From: Bryum argenteum
Taxonomy: Eukaryota > Streptophyta > Bryopsida > Bryales > Bryaceae
NCBI GenBank assembly: GCA_037043015.1
Contig: CM073323.1
Location: forward strand, 18,795,758 to 18,859,757
Direction: 5' to 3'
DNA length: 64,000 bases
The notes below the pieces were generated by a model. That model made no database searches and was not told the origin of the DNA. It was given only the letters and a program-made list of their open reading frames with translations. Shown piece after piece: positions 11,119-24,120 of the stretch. The translations under genes and the position numbers were made by a program. The stretch's first letter is position 1; each line of letters begins with the position of its first letter.

Positions 11119-13200
11119 ATGCTTCCTGAGGGTCATAGTTCTTGTCTGAAGTGGAAATCGTCGAGTGTAATGCATCTACAACCCTCTGTTGCTTATTTAG
11201 GAGTTTTTGGATGCTACGCTTTCATACACGTTCCGGCTGCTATTCGGAAGAAGTTGTCTAGTGAAGCATACAAGCCTATGTTCCTCGGTTACTTTGATGA
11301 GAGCAAAGCTTATTGTCTTTGGGACCATGTCTTATAACCCATTGTTGTTTCTCGTGACGTTATCTTTTACGAGAATACTAAGACAAATTTGTCTCATTAG
11401 AAATGCATACATGGGTCCATTTTTTATCTCCTCTTCAAGTTGAGTTTTTTCAACCTGCCTGTGATATGGCTCCTCTTTTTCTTCTAGCGATTGATCTTCC
11501 GCCACCGCTTAATCTTCTAGCACCTCTACTCGAGATTGACGATCCTGCTATCCTATCGACCCGACTTCGTCCTCAACAGAACATTAGAGGGCCAAATCTT
11601 TACGGTAACCGAGCTTGCATAGCTAAAGGCGAGGATGACATCTTCTCACAGTCACATAAACTAAAGACCTATCGTGAGGCTTTGCGTTCCCCTGACTCTA
11701 GTTTGTGGCAAACTGCCATGACTGCTAAGTACAATTCCTTGATGCATAATAACACTTGGATTCTTCTGCCTCTACCATCCAGTCGCAGTGCCATTAAGTG
11801 CAAATAGTGTTTGAAGTTGACCATTAAGTGAAAATGGTGTTTGAAGTTGAAGTATAATTCTGATCGCACTATCAATTACTTCAAGACAAGACTTGTTACC
11901 AAAGGTTACTCCTTGCATCTTGGCGTTGACTTCTCGGAGGCTTATTCTCCAGTGGCTCGTTTTGGAAGCATACGTGCAGTCCTTGCCATTGCTGCACTTG
12001 AAGATCTTGAGATTCGTCATATCTATATTCAAACCGCTTTTCTCTATGGTACTATTGACGAAGAACTATATATGGAGCAAGCTTCCAATTTTTTAGATCT
12101 CCAACATCCCGACTGGAAATGTGGTCTTCATAAATCTATTTATGGCCTTCGACAAGCATCACGTGCTTGAAATACTCGCTTCGACAACTTTGCTTGGAGG
12201 AACATTCTGATTACCGCATCCGACCCTTGTGTATACTTTTTGACTACTCACTCAATGTTCATCTTGATCATTTTTGTTGACGGTGGACTCATCATCTGCA
12301 AATCCACCACTCTCATCGACTCTATCATGCACCAAATGGATACACACATGGTTCTCCTGATGTTTACGTAGGTTTGCGCATGTGAAGAAATCAACATCTC
12401 AAAGAAATTTCTCTTGATCAAGAGCTCTTTAACGAGTAAATACTTACGCAATATGGGTTTATCGACTCAACTCTTGTCAACCTTCTTGGTGTTCTTACTT
12501 TTGGGATGGATCCGGAGATTGGTACGGAACCCACCTACCCATACAATAAAGCTCTTGGCAGCTTACAATGAGCTCAAGTAGGCACCCGCCCCAACATCTC
12601 TTTTGTGAACAACAACAATGCAACTACTTTGGCTTGATCTCATTGCAAGAAAATGTTTGAGTATCTCAAGGGTATTGAAACTCTTGGCATTCATTACTCA
12701 GCCACCAAGCATATATAGAATACACTTGTTGCATAGAGGGTTTTGATTATGCCAATGATTGTGTTGAGCCCAAGTCTCGTACCAGTATTGTTTTCTACAT
12801 GAATGGTAGACATATCGACTAGGCTACTCGCATATAGAATTGCGTTGCCACTTCAACGACAAAAGCGGAATACATTGCTCCTTGGATGGCAACAGAAGAA
12901 GTCATCTACATTCGACCCTTCCTTGACATCATCAAGTTCACTCGAGTAAATCCCACTTGTTATTCTCTAGATAATCAGGTTGATATCCGGTTAAATCATC
13001 ATGGCAATTATGGGAAATAAACCAAGCACATTGACATCATTTATCGAGCTCTCATTGAGAAACAATCTTTGGGTGAAATTTTCACGACTTATATTCTACG
13101 GATCAACAACAAAAAGCTGACATACTTACCAAAGCAATATCCTTTCCTCAATTCTATGTCTTACGCAACTCCCTATTGTCTATGCCACCTTGACTAGAAT
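11119..13200 (+). pseudogene. Ty1/copia-type pol remnant
   Basis: Decayed polyprotein pieces lie in the usual copia order. Around 11180-11400 is the region after the integrase core (YLGVFGCYAFIHVP, then LGYFDESKAYCLWD, then VSRDVIFYENT in another frame). Reverse transcriptase pieces follow at 11650-12170 (DFSEAYSPVARF, IQTAFLYGTIDEELYMEQ, LHKSIYGLRQASRA), then a region near 12270 resembling the YVDD motif but reading FVDG. RNase H-like pieces such as EYIAPWMATEEVIYIRPFLDII occur at 12850-13130. Stops and frame changes are frequent, so no product is expected. The 5' part is missing: the TTAA element's right end lies just upstream. Confidence 0.88.
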
Positions 13201-13212
13201 ATATTGTATATT

Positions 13213-13545
13213 CCAGTATGACACGGACTTTAGTGAGTAGGAGTATTGAAACTATTGCTATTTCATTACATACTAGTAAGTGAAGTTTAGTAAGTGCAGA
13301 TTAGTTCGTTTATCTATTTAGTATCCATTCATTGCTACTTTTAATACAGTATAGGTAATCGAGCGTATAGTATAGTGCTATCATGTCTGTATTTTTTTGT
13401 TTTGGTTTCTTTCCTCTTACTAATCAAATTCAGTTCAAGCATACATCCGTGTGTCACCTGTTGTTGCATGAATGCGTTTGTTGTAGTAGATTATCGATTA
13501 CATCAATACATCCACATCCCCTTGTGCACCCTGTGATAATACGAA
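13213..13545 (+). repeat. Possible 3' LTR of the copia remnant
   Basis: A purine-rich tract (AGTGAGTAGGAG, about 13230-13244) follows the last pol-like codons and is followed by TATTGAAAC, a position and composition expected for a polypurine tract and LTR start. Without a 5' LTR the limits cannot be verified. Confidence 0.3.
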
Positions 13546-13662
13546 CGGTGCGTAGAGTGATAGTTGAGAGGGAGCCCCCTCTTACTCTAATTATTCACCT
13601 CTTAGTATTTTTTTTTTGAGGATTGGATAGTAGGATGCTTGCAATTGAATATTATTTTCAAA

Positions 13663-14023
13663 TTGGTGACCTTAGGGCCGCTTTACACCAGGAGTCAAGG
13701 CCATCAAAAGGTGGGGCCATTTCAACCAAAAAATCAGCCCAAATGGCTCCAAGTTCGGCCTCAAGTGCTGCTGCGACGAAGGCAGAAAAAAAAACTTATT
13801 TTATTGGAATTTCACAACGGCCCCAAGGCAGCGAAGTGGCCTTCCATTCTCGGCAGACCCAATTCTTGGAGTTGGGGCCGTGTTAGACCTTGTCGTTTAA
13901 ATGTTAAAATAAATTTTTTTTTTATCGGTCTTGACTCCTAGTGTAAAGGCCTTGGGGCTGATTTCAGAAATTCAACCAATGGGCAACAAGGATTTGGCTT
14001 CAAAACGGCCCTTAGTCACCCAA
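13663..14023. repeat. Nested inverted-repeat (MITE-like) element
   Basis: The left arm at 13663-13702 contains GGTGACCTTAGGGCCG followed by CTTTACACCAGGAGTCAAGG. Its first half is matched in reverse complement at 14006-14020, and its second half at 13927-13949. So there is an outer inverted pair about 360 bp apart and an inner pair about 270 bp apart. No clear target duplication could be assigned. No coding content. Confidence 0.65.
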
Positions 14024-14079
14024 AAAACATGGTGTTGGTGTGAATCCTTACCAACTCGAGTGTTGAAGTTATATGGATG

Positions 14080-14145
14080 TTTGTATGTAGGTAGGTATGT
14101 GGATATGTATGTATGTATGTAGGTATGTATGGATGGATGTATTGG
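14080..14145. repeat. GTAT/GGAT microsatellite
   Basis: Degenerate tetranucleotide repeat of GTAT, GGTA and GGAT units. No function inferred. Confidence 0.8.
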
Positions 14146-15519
14146 TGCATGTGTGATATGGATGCTTGCTATTGTATTTGGTGTGCTAGCATAGTTAGTT
14201 GACTGGTGAATGACATAGTGCGGAAGCACGGTCTTATTTTCTCTCTGAAAACCTGAAATGCTTAGATTAGGGATTGGATCCATTGCTAGTATATGTGAGG
14301 TCATCAGTTGCAATTGGAAAAATAGGAGGAGTTGAATTGAATCCTACACCTTTGTAAGACTACTATGTCTGTTGTAATTTTTGAATTACATAAAATTTAG
14401 GGACTGTAGAGGTAGAATTAGCCCAAAAGTACTCCAGATTTGAGGACTTGATTATTGAATGATAGTTGTTAGCGATGAGAGCCACTTCCATTGCATGAAC
14501 GGGGATTCTCGGTTTAGCACATGGACTGAAATTGCATAAGGTTGCTATTTTGTAATTGAGTTACATACAAAACCCATTGTTGCTACAAGGTTGCAATTGC
14601 TTACTCAAGTAGAATTAAGGAGTCGATTGCTTTGGAAGCACTCCCTTGCATTCACGTCTCGTCCAATTGTGATGTTGTAGTGGGCAACCGGAATGAAAGC
14701 TCATACTCATGTCAACCCAGAAATTCAAAAAGGAACTAATTTGTTGGTGCTCTCTCTGTGAAGAAGCAACATGTTCCCTATTTTGTGTTACACTTGGAAA
14801 GTGAAAATTGTGTTACACTTGGAAAGAGGATGGATAAAAAGCAAAAAGAAGACGAAGAAAAATATCGAAGCGAAGACTCTTTCCGACAGTCTTCGCCTGG
14901 GTATTGAAACATTAAAGCGACGCGAGCTCTATCGTGGCCACGAGCGGGGCATATGAATCGTTTGAATCGCCGTCCCGATATGGAGCGTCTGCACGAACAC
15001 GATTCCCGGGTCCACTCTGCCCCTACAATTCGTGTCTGTACAAATCAGCTCCGCGATCGCCGATCACCACATGTATTTCCGCACTCCCTCTCCCGACTTT
15101 CAATTCACGCTCCTGTTCTGTCTGCCGCATGCAATTTCTCTGTACAGACTCTTCTAAATGCCGCAAGGAATTTCTCTGTACCGACTCTTCTGTCTGCCGC
15201 ACGTACAGACTCCTCTGTCTGCCGCACGCAACCTCTCCTGTAGAGACCCCACAATTCTCCTTCTCCGATTCTGCGCCTTCTGCTCCATGGGTTCATGACC
15301 CGGTTCACTCTGCTTTCCATTTGAATTCCGAAAGATTGAGCGGGAGGTGGGATCACTCATTGTTGTAGCTCTCTTTCATCGCGCGTGATTCCTGATGTGT
15401 GTTGATTTGGTGGCGCTTTTGGCGTTTGTTGATGTTTTGTAGTTGAGAAAGCTGGGGATTAAGAAATTCGCGTGAATTTGCATCCGGCCAATGATTTTCG
15501 GGTTCTTAGGGTTCGAGAC
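14146..15519. other. Intergenic region and 5' leader of the helicase gene
   Basis: No gene is supported to about 14800. From there to 15519 the DNA is GC-richer and probably holds the promoter and 5' leader of the helicase. A long open frame at 14934-15368 is Cys/Ser-rich because it runs through tandem repeats at 15121-15250, and I do not call it a gene. Confidence 0.5.
15118..15250 (+). repeat. Degenerate 30-36-bp minisatellite
   Basis: About four imperfect units built around TCTGTCTGCCGCA...TCTCTGTACAGACTC are arranged head to tail. The third unit is shortened. It lies 270-400 bp upstream of the helicase start codon, probably in promoter or leader. Confidence 0.7.
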
Positions 15520-18500
15520 ATGAGTATGATGTTTCAATTTACACAAGCGTATTACGCTCGACCTCAGCTTGGGATTCCTCCAGCTCAGCGGCATGACGGC
15601 AGTCCCTTGGATCAGCTCCCTGACAATGCACTCGAAGAAATACAGCGGGCGTTTCTCGAAGGAGAAGTGCATCAGGTAATTTCGCCGGATCTTGAGGTGG
15701 CAATCTGTCGGACCTTGTCACAACATGGCTCACTGAAGAAAAGCCGTGACCGAGTCAGTGCAGCTCAGCCTCAACCAGGTCAGATTGTTGTCTTAACTTC
15801 TGCATTTTTTCATGTTGCGTACGATTTTCTGAGTTTCTGGTGACATGCACTTGTTGTAGGGACGGCGACGCATTCGCCACCGACTGCAGTTTCCCCTGTG
15901 CAAGGGACGCCGACAACTCTGTCAGGGTGGATGAAGAGATATCCTGGTAGTACCGAACATGATAAAAGCATTCAAGCTGCCATTGAAAGTGGACCGGAGC
16001 AACTGGAACGGTTGCGGTCGGGTGTACGGATCAGTGACCACGTCGATTTCGGTCTCAAACATGCTCCCTGTAAGACTCTTGAGTTATCATCTCCGGTCCT
16101 TTATTGTGAAGTGCTCGGTACATTTGGATTTTGTGAGAGACCTAATTCTCTGTGTTGTTTTGCATCTCTCTGTTGTTTTGCAGCTCAGAAAAGTCACTAC
16201 AGCTACCGCACACCGCGGTTTTTTAGGACTCTGACGATTGCGAACGATGGTTCGCAACCTCTGATCTTACTGGACGTATGCGGCATACCGAAGTTAAACA
16301 ATGTCTTTTTTCTCCATGATGACTACGGCCTAGCCCACCACCATGGTCCCCGGAATGAACCCGGCGAGGAACCAAAAGGAGTTATATTGAAAAAGAAATC
16401 GCAATACCAAATTACTGTTGTGAGTATCACTTTTACTGATTTGATATCAAGAGAATTGTATTATATGTTGATATTTGCATTGACGTCCATTGACTTAAGG
16501 TTCTAAGTGGCATGGAGACCACAGTCTAAGTTTGCAATGCTCCATCACGTTTTCAGGAGCTTCAGTGCGGTCCAGATGACTGCAATTTACATCAGCAGTG
16601 GCTGATGTTTACATTGTCTCCAGCAAGTGAGAAAGCTGTCGAGGGGTCGACTTTTGTAATCGGCCGACGGGTGACAGCTCTTGTTGTGAAGAGTGTACAA
16701 GATGTGAAGACCTGTTTGAGGTCTGTGTAGACCTGGTAGACAAACTTCAATGTCTTGCTTTTCATACCTATTATATCACAGTCACTGGCTCTTGACAGGG
16801 TGTTTTCTTACATGCTGGATAGATCGAATGATGTCGCAGTGGAACAGATTTGTTTTAAAATGCCAGTTTTGTTTGCCTTATGTGCTCCTAGGTCATGTCT
16901 TAGAGCAGTATTTGTTGGTAGTGAGATCAGGAATAGATAAAATTTAGAATGGAAGTCTGTGTATAAGTCTGTAACATGTTTCACGTTGTTGTGAATGCAG
17001 CACGGAGGCAAAACCCTTTTATCCTCTGTCAATCCGCACGGTTTTTGATAAAGAACCTAAACACTTCTCATGTGCAGATGAGTCATCGCCTGGGAAATTT
17101 ATGGATTTTGTATGCAGATATAACCCTGCCCTACAGGTTGGGCATCTGAGAGAGTCCTTTTCTAAACTAAATGTAATTCTAAAAACCAACAAGACGCAGA
17201 CTAAGGGATATCGAAGTCCACCATTATCGTCTCGGTGCTCTTGCTATGAGAAACAACTGATTCAGGTTGGTGCTAACTACTTGTCGTCCTGCAGATTCAT
17301 TTATAGAGAGGTGCTTGGACAAAATAGTCATGAGTGTCCTTTGCGGTCGGTTTAGCTGCTTTCTTCTCTCCACTCCCATACCCTCTGCTTCAAGGGGTTG
17401 GGATCATCTGAGACTTTTCTTTGTGCGTGGTTATCAGTAGTTTGAACATCTTGATCACATTCTTTTTTAAATTTCTTTCCAGCTGGTGCGTCTGATAGCA
17501 TTAGAAGAGGCTGCAATGGAAGTTGACATCAAAGAACACGACCTTTTGAACATACAAATGGAGTATCATGACTTCCAAGAGAGTCTCTTCAGAATCGAGG
17601 TGGATTTGAATTTGATGATGGGATTCTTTTTCTATTTAGGAAGCGACGACGCTCAGTTTCTTTTCCTGGCATTTGTTCACGTAGTTGTTGTGCTCTTATG
17701 TAGTCGAGTTATAGCACTTTTGTTTATTCAAAATTGTCGGCTTTGCAGGTTCCTGGACTGCTGGAGAATTGTCCTTGTGTTTATGTTGAAGATGTGGTCT
17801 ACGTTAGGTGGGCAAGTACGCCATCACGAGAATGTGCAGCAATAGTAGTGGCAGTAGAAACGCAACCCAAGCCTCAAATTGTTATCAGACTCTCTGCAGC
17901 TTTTCTTGCTCCAGTATATTCTACCTACATGCGCTTTTACGACAATGAAGAGGGAGCTCGACTTTTACAGCACGAACGCGTCCACGTTCGGTTCGTCATT
18001 GACCGACTGATTATTAAGGTTTGTGTCTACTTAAACTGGACGTCCCAAAGTCAGTAGATGACCTACTAGATTGTTATTTGTGTCTCAGTTGTGCCGAACT
18101 TTTTGAGTTATGCATGGTCTGCAACCTGAACAAGAGCTTGCATGTAAGTGTTCAATGAACCTTAGTTTTCGTGTTTATATATCTGGATAGTTTGCTACTG
18201 ATTCCATCGCTGAATGATAACTTGAAGACTAGAACATGTCCTTTCTTGTCGATCTCAGGGTACGGTATCCACATGTGGTTATGGCTTCAAGCACTGACAC
18301 TTGTGAGAGATGATCTTACCAATTGATTTGACCATTCTATGGAAACAAATCTGTGTACAGAATATGTATTCTGCGTTAGAGAGGACTGCCAGTTCCAAAG
18401 CGAAGATTCTTCCATGCGTGTGTAATGAGGTTAAGATTGAAAACTGTCCCGTGCTTGTCGAGGTTGGGGGAGGTGTTCACACCGAGGGTTCGAGGTATTT

Positions 18501-21500
18501 TCTTTAACGTCTAGCTAAAAGTGCATGCATTTGAGGTACATAGCAGGTGTAACTAAGTGGGATTTACGCTGTTTTTTGTGATGTATTCGCATCTGAAGTG
18601 TAATTTGGAGAATAATGCGCTAGAAGAGTGAGATTAACGACGGTGACCTCATCATTGTGTAGATTATGAATTAGTGACCTGAACGACTCCTTGAAGGGCA
18701 AACACAAAAAGTGGGGTAAAAGTTTGATTGGCTGTTCTTGTGTGGCTGGCAGGAGACCTACAAGGGAGCTTGAGCTGGTACATTATTGTTTTATTATCCT
18801 TAAATCCTGTTGTCTTTGTTCACTTGTTAACTCAGCTTTCCAATAAGTATCTCCATCCTTGAGGAGTAAAGAGAGAAATGAAGAGAGATACTGGAGCTTT
18901 GAGACCTTGGGATCAGTGCATGACACATATTTATCGTTGGCCCTCTCTGAACATACATCATACATAACTTACTACAGTGATTTTAGAGGAGCGTAACCGA
19001 GTTTGAAGTATGTGCAGATAAATAATTATCTCAATGAGGAGCAGCAGATGGCAGTCCGAGCTGTTTTGAATCATGATCGTGGATCAGGCCCTTACATCAT
19101 TTTTGGACCTCCTGGAACCGGCAAAACTGTTACCGTAAGATTTGGTTGTTGAATACGCTTCATGATTCATTGATAAGCATTATTTGACAGAAGTTGGAGT
19201 TTGTAATAGATAAGTACGTTGTCCAGGGACATTTGTATGACTTGCTTGTAATCACATGGTTTTCAGTGGTTCAAATAACTCATTGACGTTTTATTCTTGT
19301 CAGGTGGTCGAATGTGTGCTGCAAGTGCTGAAAACCGTGGATTATCCTTTGGTTTGTGTTTGTGCTCCGTCTAGTTATGCAGCGGATCTACTTTGCAGGT
19401 TCTCAGCTTTATCCTAATGTACCACTTTCAAGGAATTTGTGCACCGTCCTCTTGAGCAAATGTAGGATTTACGTCATAAAAAACCTTCGGTGAGATTTTA
19501 ATAATTTACCGAAGGAGGCTCCATTCTCTTAGCTCCTTGCACTAACCGTATCAGTTCTCATGTTGCAGTGGTATATCAAAAGGAGGAATTACTCCGGAGC
19601 ACATGTGGCGGCTCAATGACTCACGCAGGACAGTGGAGTCTGTGAAGGCTGATGTTTTACAGTGCGTGTTATCACCCTCTCTTATTGCACAGCTGATGTA
19701 TCTGATATAGTACACATCTGAGATGGTTTCAACTTGCACATCAAGCTTACCTCGATGTCATGACTAGTTCGTTATTACAAAGTTATAATGCTCTGATCTT
19801 CTCCTTTGTGTTCATACAGGTTCTGTACTATGGAGGATGAAGTTTTTACGCATGTGCATCCAAATCCTTCTGCCTTGAAAGTGGTCGTGTGCACATGCGC
19901 AGCAGCAGCTATGCTGCACGAAGATTTTACACAATTGTATTTTGACGTTTTCACACATATCTTGATCGATGAAGCGGGACAGGTTCTTACTGAAACCTTT
20001 GTCTTTATTTGTATTGCCATGCTTGTCAAGGGGTGCCTCAAGTATGCTCGTGGAGTAGATTGCATACTGAACTTGCATTGTTTGGCTGCAGGCTTTAAGC
20101 CCTGAAACATTGATACCCCTGTCGCTTGCCAATCAAGACACTTGCTGTATCCTTTGTGGCGATCCAAGGCAGCTGGGACCTGTGGTCAGCATTCTCTCTT
20201 CTTCTTGGTTCCTTGATTATCTACACATCATAGCTGTCAAGAGGCGTAATAATTGCTGAGAGATGCTGTGCTTTACAGGTACACTCAAAGTTGGCGGCCA
20301 CAAATGGATTAGCCACATCTTTATTGGAGCAATTCATGCTTTCATCTGAGTATAGGCTGGAGGGCACCCCTGGACCAGCATCAACTCGAATTATCAAACT
20401 TCTTCGGAATTATCGTGCTAATGGGAAGGTAAACATGCTTGTCAATGACTATCATTTGGTGCTTATCCCAAGGTCAGCTTGCAAGTAATGTATAAGGCGC
20501 TTTACACCTGTATGAGGAAATTGTATGTTATCTTCTTACCTAGTCAATTCGCTCTGGAAGTTCACAATTTGTTGTGTCGAGCTGAACGCGAGGATGCTGT
20601 GTGGTTCTTATCTGGTCTACACTACTACTAGGACATTTGTCCCACTTTCTGAGAGCATCAGGATGAATGTTTCTGGACCTCGATAGCCTTTCTTAATGAT
20701 TGCTATGTGTGCTCGCAGCTGTTGGAGTTACCGTCAAGGCTGTTTTATGAAAATGAGCTTATTGCATCGGCTGAGGTCCGTCTTCATTTTTCAACATCCG
20801 CTACTCTCATCCTCTCTTTTCCTCTGCATAGTCTACAATCTGATATGAATGAATTTTACGTCAACCAAGGTTGCTTTGGTACTCTTTGTGAATTACCAAC
20901 CTTCTCATCTTCCTTGTCTCCTCATTCTGTGGGTCAGTGCCTGGAGAAGGAAATTCGTGAGTCGAAAAACATTGGAGTATTAATGCTTGGTGTGATAATT
21001 TTGTAAACAGGAGCGCCTAGTCACGCCCCCAGAAAACTGGGGGGAGATGAGCGACTGTACCTTTCCGATGCTATTCTATGGTGTCAAGGGACAACAAATG
21101 CGAGAGGGTGAATCTCCATCTTACTTCAATGCAGGTAACTGATACATACTTCTATTTGAGCGCCTTTTTAATTTACACCCTCGTCACTGAACACGTACAC
21201 GTCTGGGCGACCTCTATGCTTTTAGTATCTGGGTGATGATATCCTCTCACAACTCTTGATACTTTCCTTGCTTTGTCTTCTCCTGCTGGATTCAGTCCAT
21301 CGGCCGTTTCCTCAGCCTGGTCATTTGAGTGGGAGTATCATTTAAGTGTTGTACCTGATTGGCAGTTGAGACAACGAAGGTGGTGGACTTGATTTCTGGG
21401 CTACTCGAGAGGACCGATGTGACAATGGGAGATATTGGAGTTATGGCACCATATCGCCGACAGGTACCAAGGATCCTTGACAACCTTGTCGATGAATGTT

Positions 21501-22780
21501 TGGATTCCATAAGCTTGCAGTAGTTTCCTCCAATTTGAGTTTGTAGAAGGTTGTCGCTTTTGCTATGATGACGCTGTTCGTTATGAGTCTGAGAAATGTT
21601 TGACGTTGCATACAGGTTCAAAAGCTGCGGTTAGTTTTGCGGTCTCGGAATCTGGGAGCCATTCGAGTTGGTACTGTGGATGATTATCAGGTACCTACAG
21701 TACCCTACTCGATGTTCTTGACAAGGGAGTATTATCCTCAGTTGATGAATTAGTTCTTTTTATGCAGGAAATAAATCTAGTGTTTCATTTATATTTAGTT
21801 ACACCTTCTCGGCTCAGATGAACATATATCTACGAATACCAGTTCAAGACTTAAATCTTTCAAGGCTCGTGTGAGGTTCTGATAAGAGTGAACGTCTGGT
21901 TTCGATGACAGGGTCAAGAAGAGAAGATAATATTTATCTCCACAGTACTGACGAGGCCAGAGTCCCTACTAAGGGCGCAAGCAGCAGGTGCTCCGGAGCA
22001 GAACGTGGGTTTGATTTGCAATGCAAAGCGATTCAATGTAGCCATTACACGAGCCAAGGTTAATATTCTCAAAACGCCACTCGTCTCTCATAGAATTCGT
22101 ATCTAACACAGAACCCTCTGCAGTGAAATGACCGTTTTCCTTCGTCGTGTCTTTACTGTGGAGGATATTGTTTGCGTCGCAGTTCAATCTACGAAATAGC
22201 TATTAAGCTCAAGATATTATGAGAGCCAATCTATTGAGGTTGAATTGTTAAGCAATATCAAAGTGGGAGTGCGCAAACCACTGTAGACTACTGCATTATT
22301 AGAGATATATCATGCTTACAACCAACTTGCTAGTCGAATACTCACCAAGTTTAAAGATGAGCTGTTGGTAACTGGGTTCAATATAAGAAACGGAACGGTT
22401 ATAGAATGCCGGAGCACTTTGTTGTATTTGCCTGAAAGATTTGGTTGTTACAGGCAATGCTTGTTGTGGTGGGACACCCTGCTATCCTCTCGAGAGATGA
22501 CAATTGGCAGGAGCTTCTGCGATACTGCCTATCTCGGGGAGCCTTTCGAGGATATGGCAGTGACAAAATTCCTCTCTCCCTTCCCTCGGACCCATTTCTC
22601 GAGGAAGATGGTCACGTCGTCGATACAGCACAGGAGAGGCAAGAGTTGGATCAGGCAATTGAGCATATTGCGGAAATGTCTTTGTTGGGGATGGGTGATG
22701 TGGAGCGACTTTACCCAACATCCCTGGATTCCTACTATGCAGCTAATGGAGATGATCAAGTATGGCGTGTTTTTCTTTGA
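15520..22780 (+). CDS. SDE3/MOV10-like superfamily 1 RNA helicase
   Basis: Exons: 15520-15778, 15860-16069, 16184-16419, 16557-16720, 17001-17265, 17483-17599, 17749-18018, 18361-18462, 19018-19134, 19304-19398, 19569-19661, 19820-19982, 20092-20184, 20279-20428, 20719-20775, 21011-21134, 21366-21463, 21616-21690, 21912-22058 and 22454-22780. They join in frame to about 1,053 residues, near the size of plant SDE3. The N-terminal half holds the beta-rich region typical of MOV10, ending in [13 protein letters not shown] and the MYSALE segment. The helicase core shows motif I (GPPGTGKT, about residue 570), motif II (DEAGQ, about 693-697), motif III (GDPRQLGP), motif V ([14 protein letters not shown]) and motif VI (VAITRAK, about 945). 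The family unwinds RNA 5' to 3' and, in plants, supports RNA silencing by acting on templates for dsRNA synthesis. Exon 8 is the least certain: its donor could also be at 18429. Start is the first ATG of the open frame. Confidence 0.9.
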
Positions 22781-24120
22781 TACATTGGCATCAGGCGACT
22801 TTTCAGTTTTCGTGTGTTGATCCTCCGCTTCATGACTTCCTTTGTCATACCTTTGTACACAGCAGCGATCACGTATTTCTCCAGGTCCGGCTTTTGGGAC
22901 AAAGCTTCCAGCATTTTAGATGTTCCTCCTTCATGTAACAAGCTGAGTCTACTAGGTATATGTATCATCAGTTCAGGTAATCCAGTTGTCAATTGTAGTG
23001 TCATGTACTTATAGCTTCAGGTACGGTGGCTCGCATTGTATCTCTGTAGACATAAGGTTATTGATGGAGCATTGGTGTTTTAGATAGCTCACCGTTGCTC
23101 AGGCTGTAATAGTTACCAGTGGTGCAGGTTTTTGGTCTTGATATTGTGTTGAGCATGGAACCAGTTCTTTTTGTACTGTGAATAAAGACTTTGATGTAAC
23201 TATTTTCTGACAACATGCAAAATTCTTGAGATTGTCATCTTACCGGGCTGTTGTGTGAATGCTTTTATACTGAGAGTGTGTGCGTTGGTATCTTCCCATG
23301 AGTACACGTTGGTTGTTCTTCTTACTTTCTTATATCTTTCAGGTTGCAGCATCTAGTTACGTGGGAGTATTATCTAAAGTTGCTTACATTTTGTTTCAAA
23401 CAGAAAAAAGTGTATCTTGTAATTTCCTTGTAGATAGTATAGAATGCACAGTGTGGATTTGAAGTTTCCTATGTTTAAAATGAATGTTATCTTGCACCTC
23501 AAGTGTAGTGTTTGGACGGACAATCTCAACAGTTAAAGATGCATGGTATCTCTCAAAAAATCTTGCTGTTGAATCCACTGAAGTTACATGAATCCTTAAA
23601 AGGACTCCATACAAGAGTGTGTGCATAGCAGTGGAATGTATGGAGACCTATCCGCATCTATGCTTTGGACTTTTGAATCTGTGAAGATACTATATAGCAT
23701 TGTTTCGTATACCAAGGTGATTATTCGATAATTGGATGTCCAAAGCGAAAAAACGAGTTCACCATGTGAGTTCAGAAGTATTCTAAATTCTGTGAATTCA
23801 TCTCTTGAATGGATTCGTGAAATCACGACCTTCATTGTAAATTGCACACGCAAACACTCAAGTGCGCACTGTTATGAATGATAACGATACTTTGGGAAGT
23901 TGTACTCAAAGACATTCAAGTAGAAAAGAAAAAAAATCTTAATGGAACAGAGAGTACAGATTTCAGAAGTGCCGGGAGGACAGGAGTTGGACCATTTCGT
24001 CAACACCAAAGTCCTGCGGGGCATCATCACCATCACCATCTCATCTCGTCTGGGAACAGCCTGTTGCTATAATTACAGAATGGGATGGCCACGAACCTTC
24101 TTCAAGAATGGTACGAGGGC
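22781..24120. other. Convergent intergenic region
   Basis: This stretch separates the ends of the helicase (+) and the transporter (-), so both 3' untranslated regions should lie here. No further gene or repeat was recognised. Confidence 0.6.

Noticed and set aside
14934-15368. A 144-codon Cys/Ser-rich open frame upstream of the helicase
   Set aside because: It is produced by tandem minisatellite units, begins at a non-ATG codon and overlaps the likely promoter and leader.
18089-18143. An exon-like stretch with an in-frame TGA (18104-18106) in the helicase gene, suggesting a pseudogene
   Set aside because: Splicing exon 7 directly to 18361 gives the expected MYSALE segment of MOV10/SDE3 proteins in phase 0, so the stop lies in an intron.
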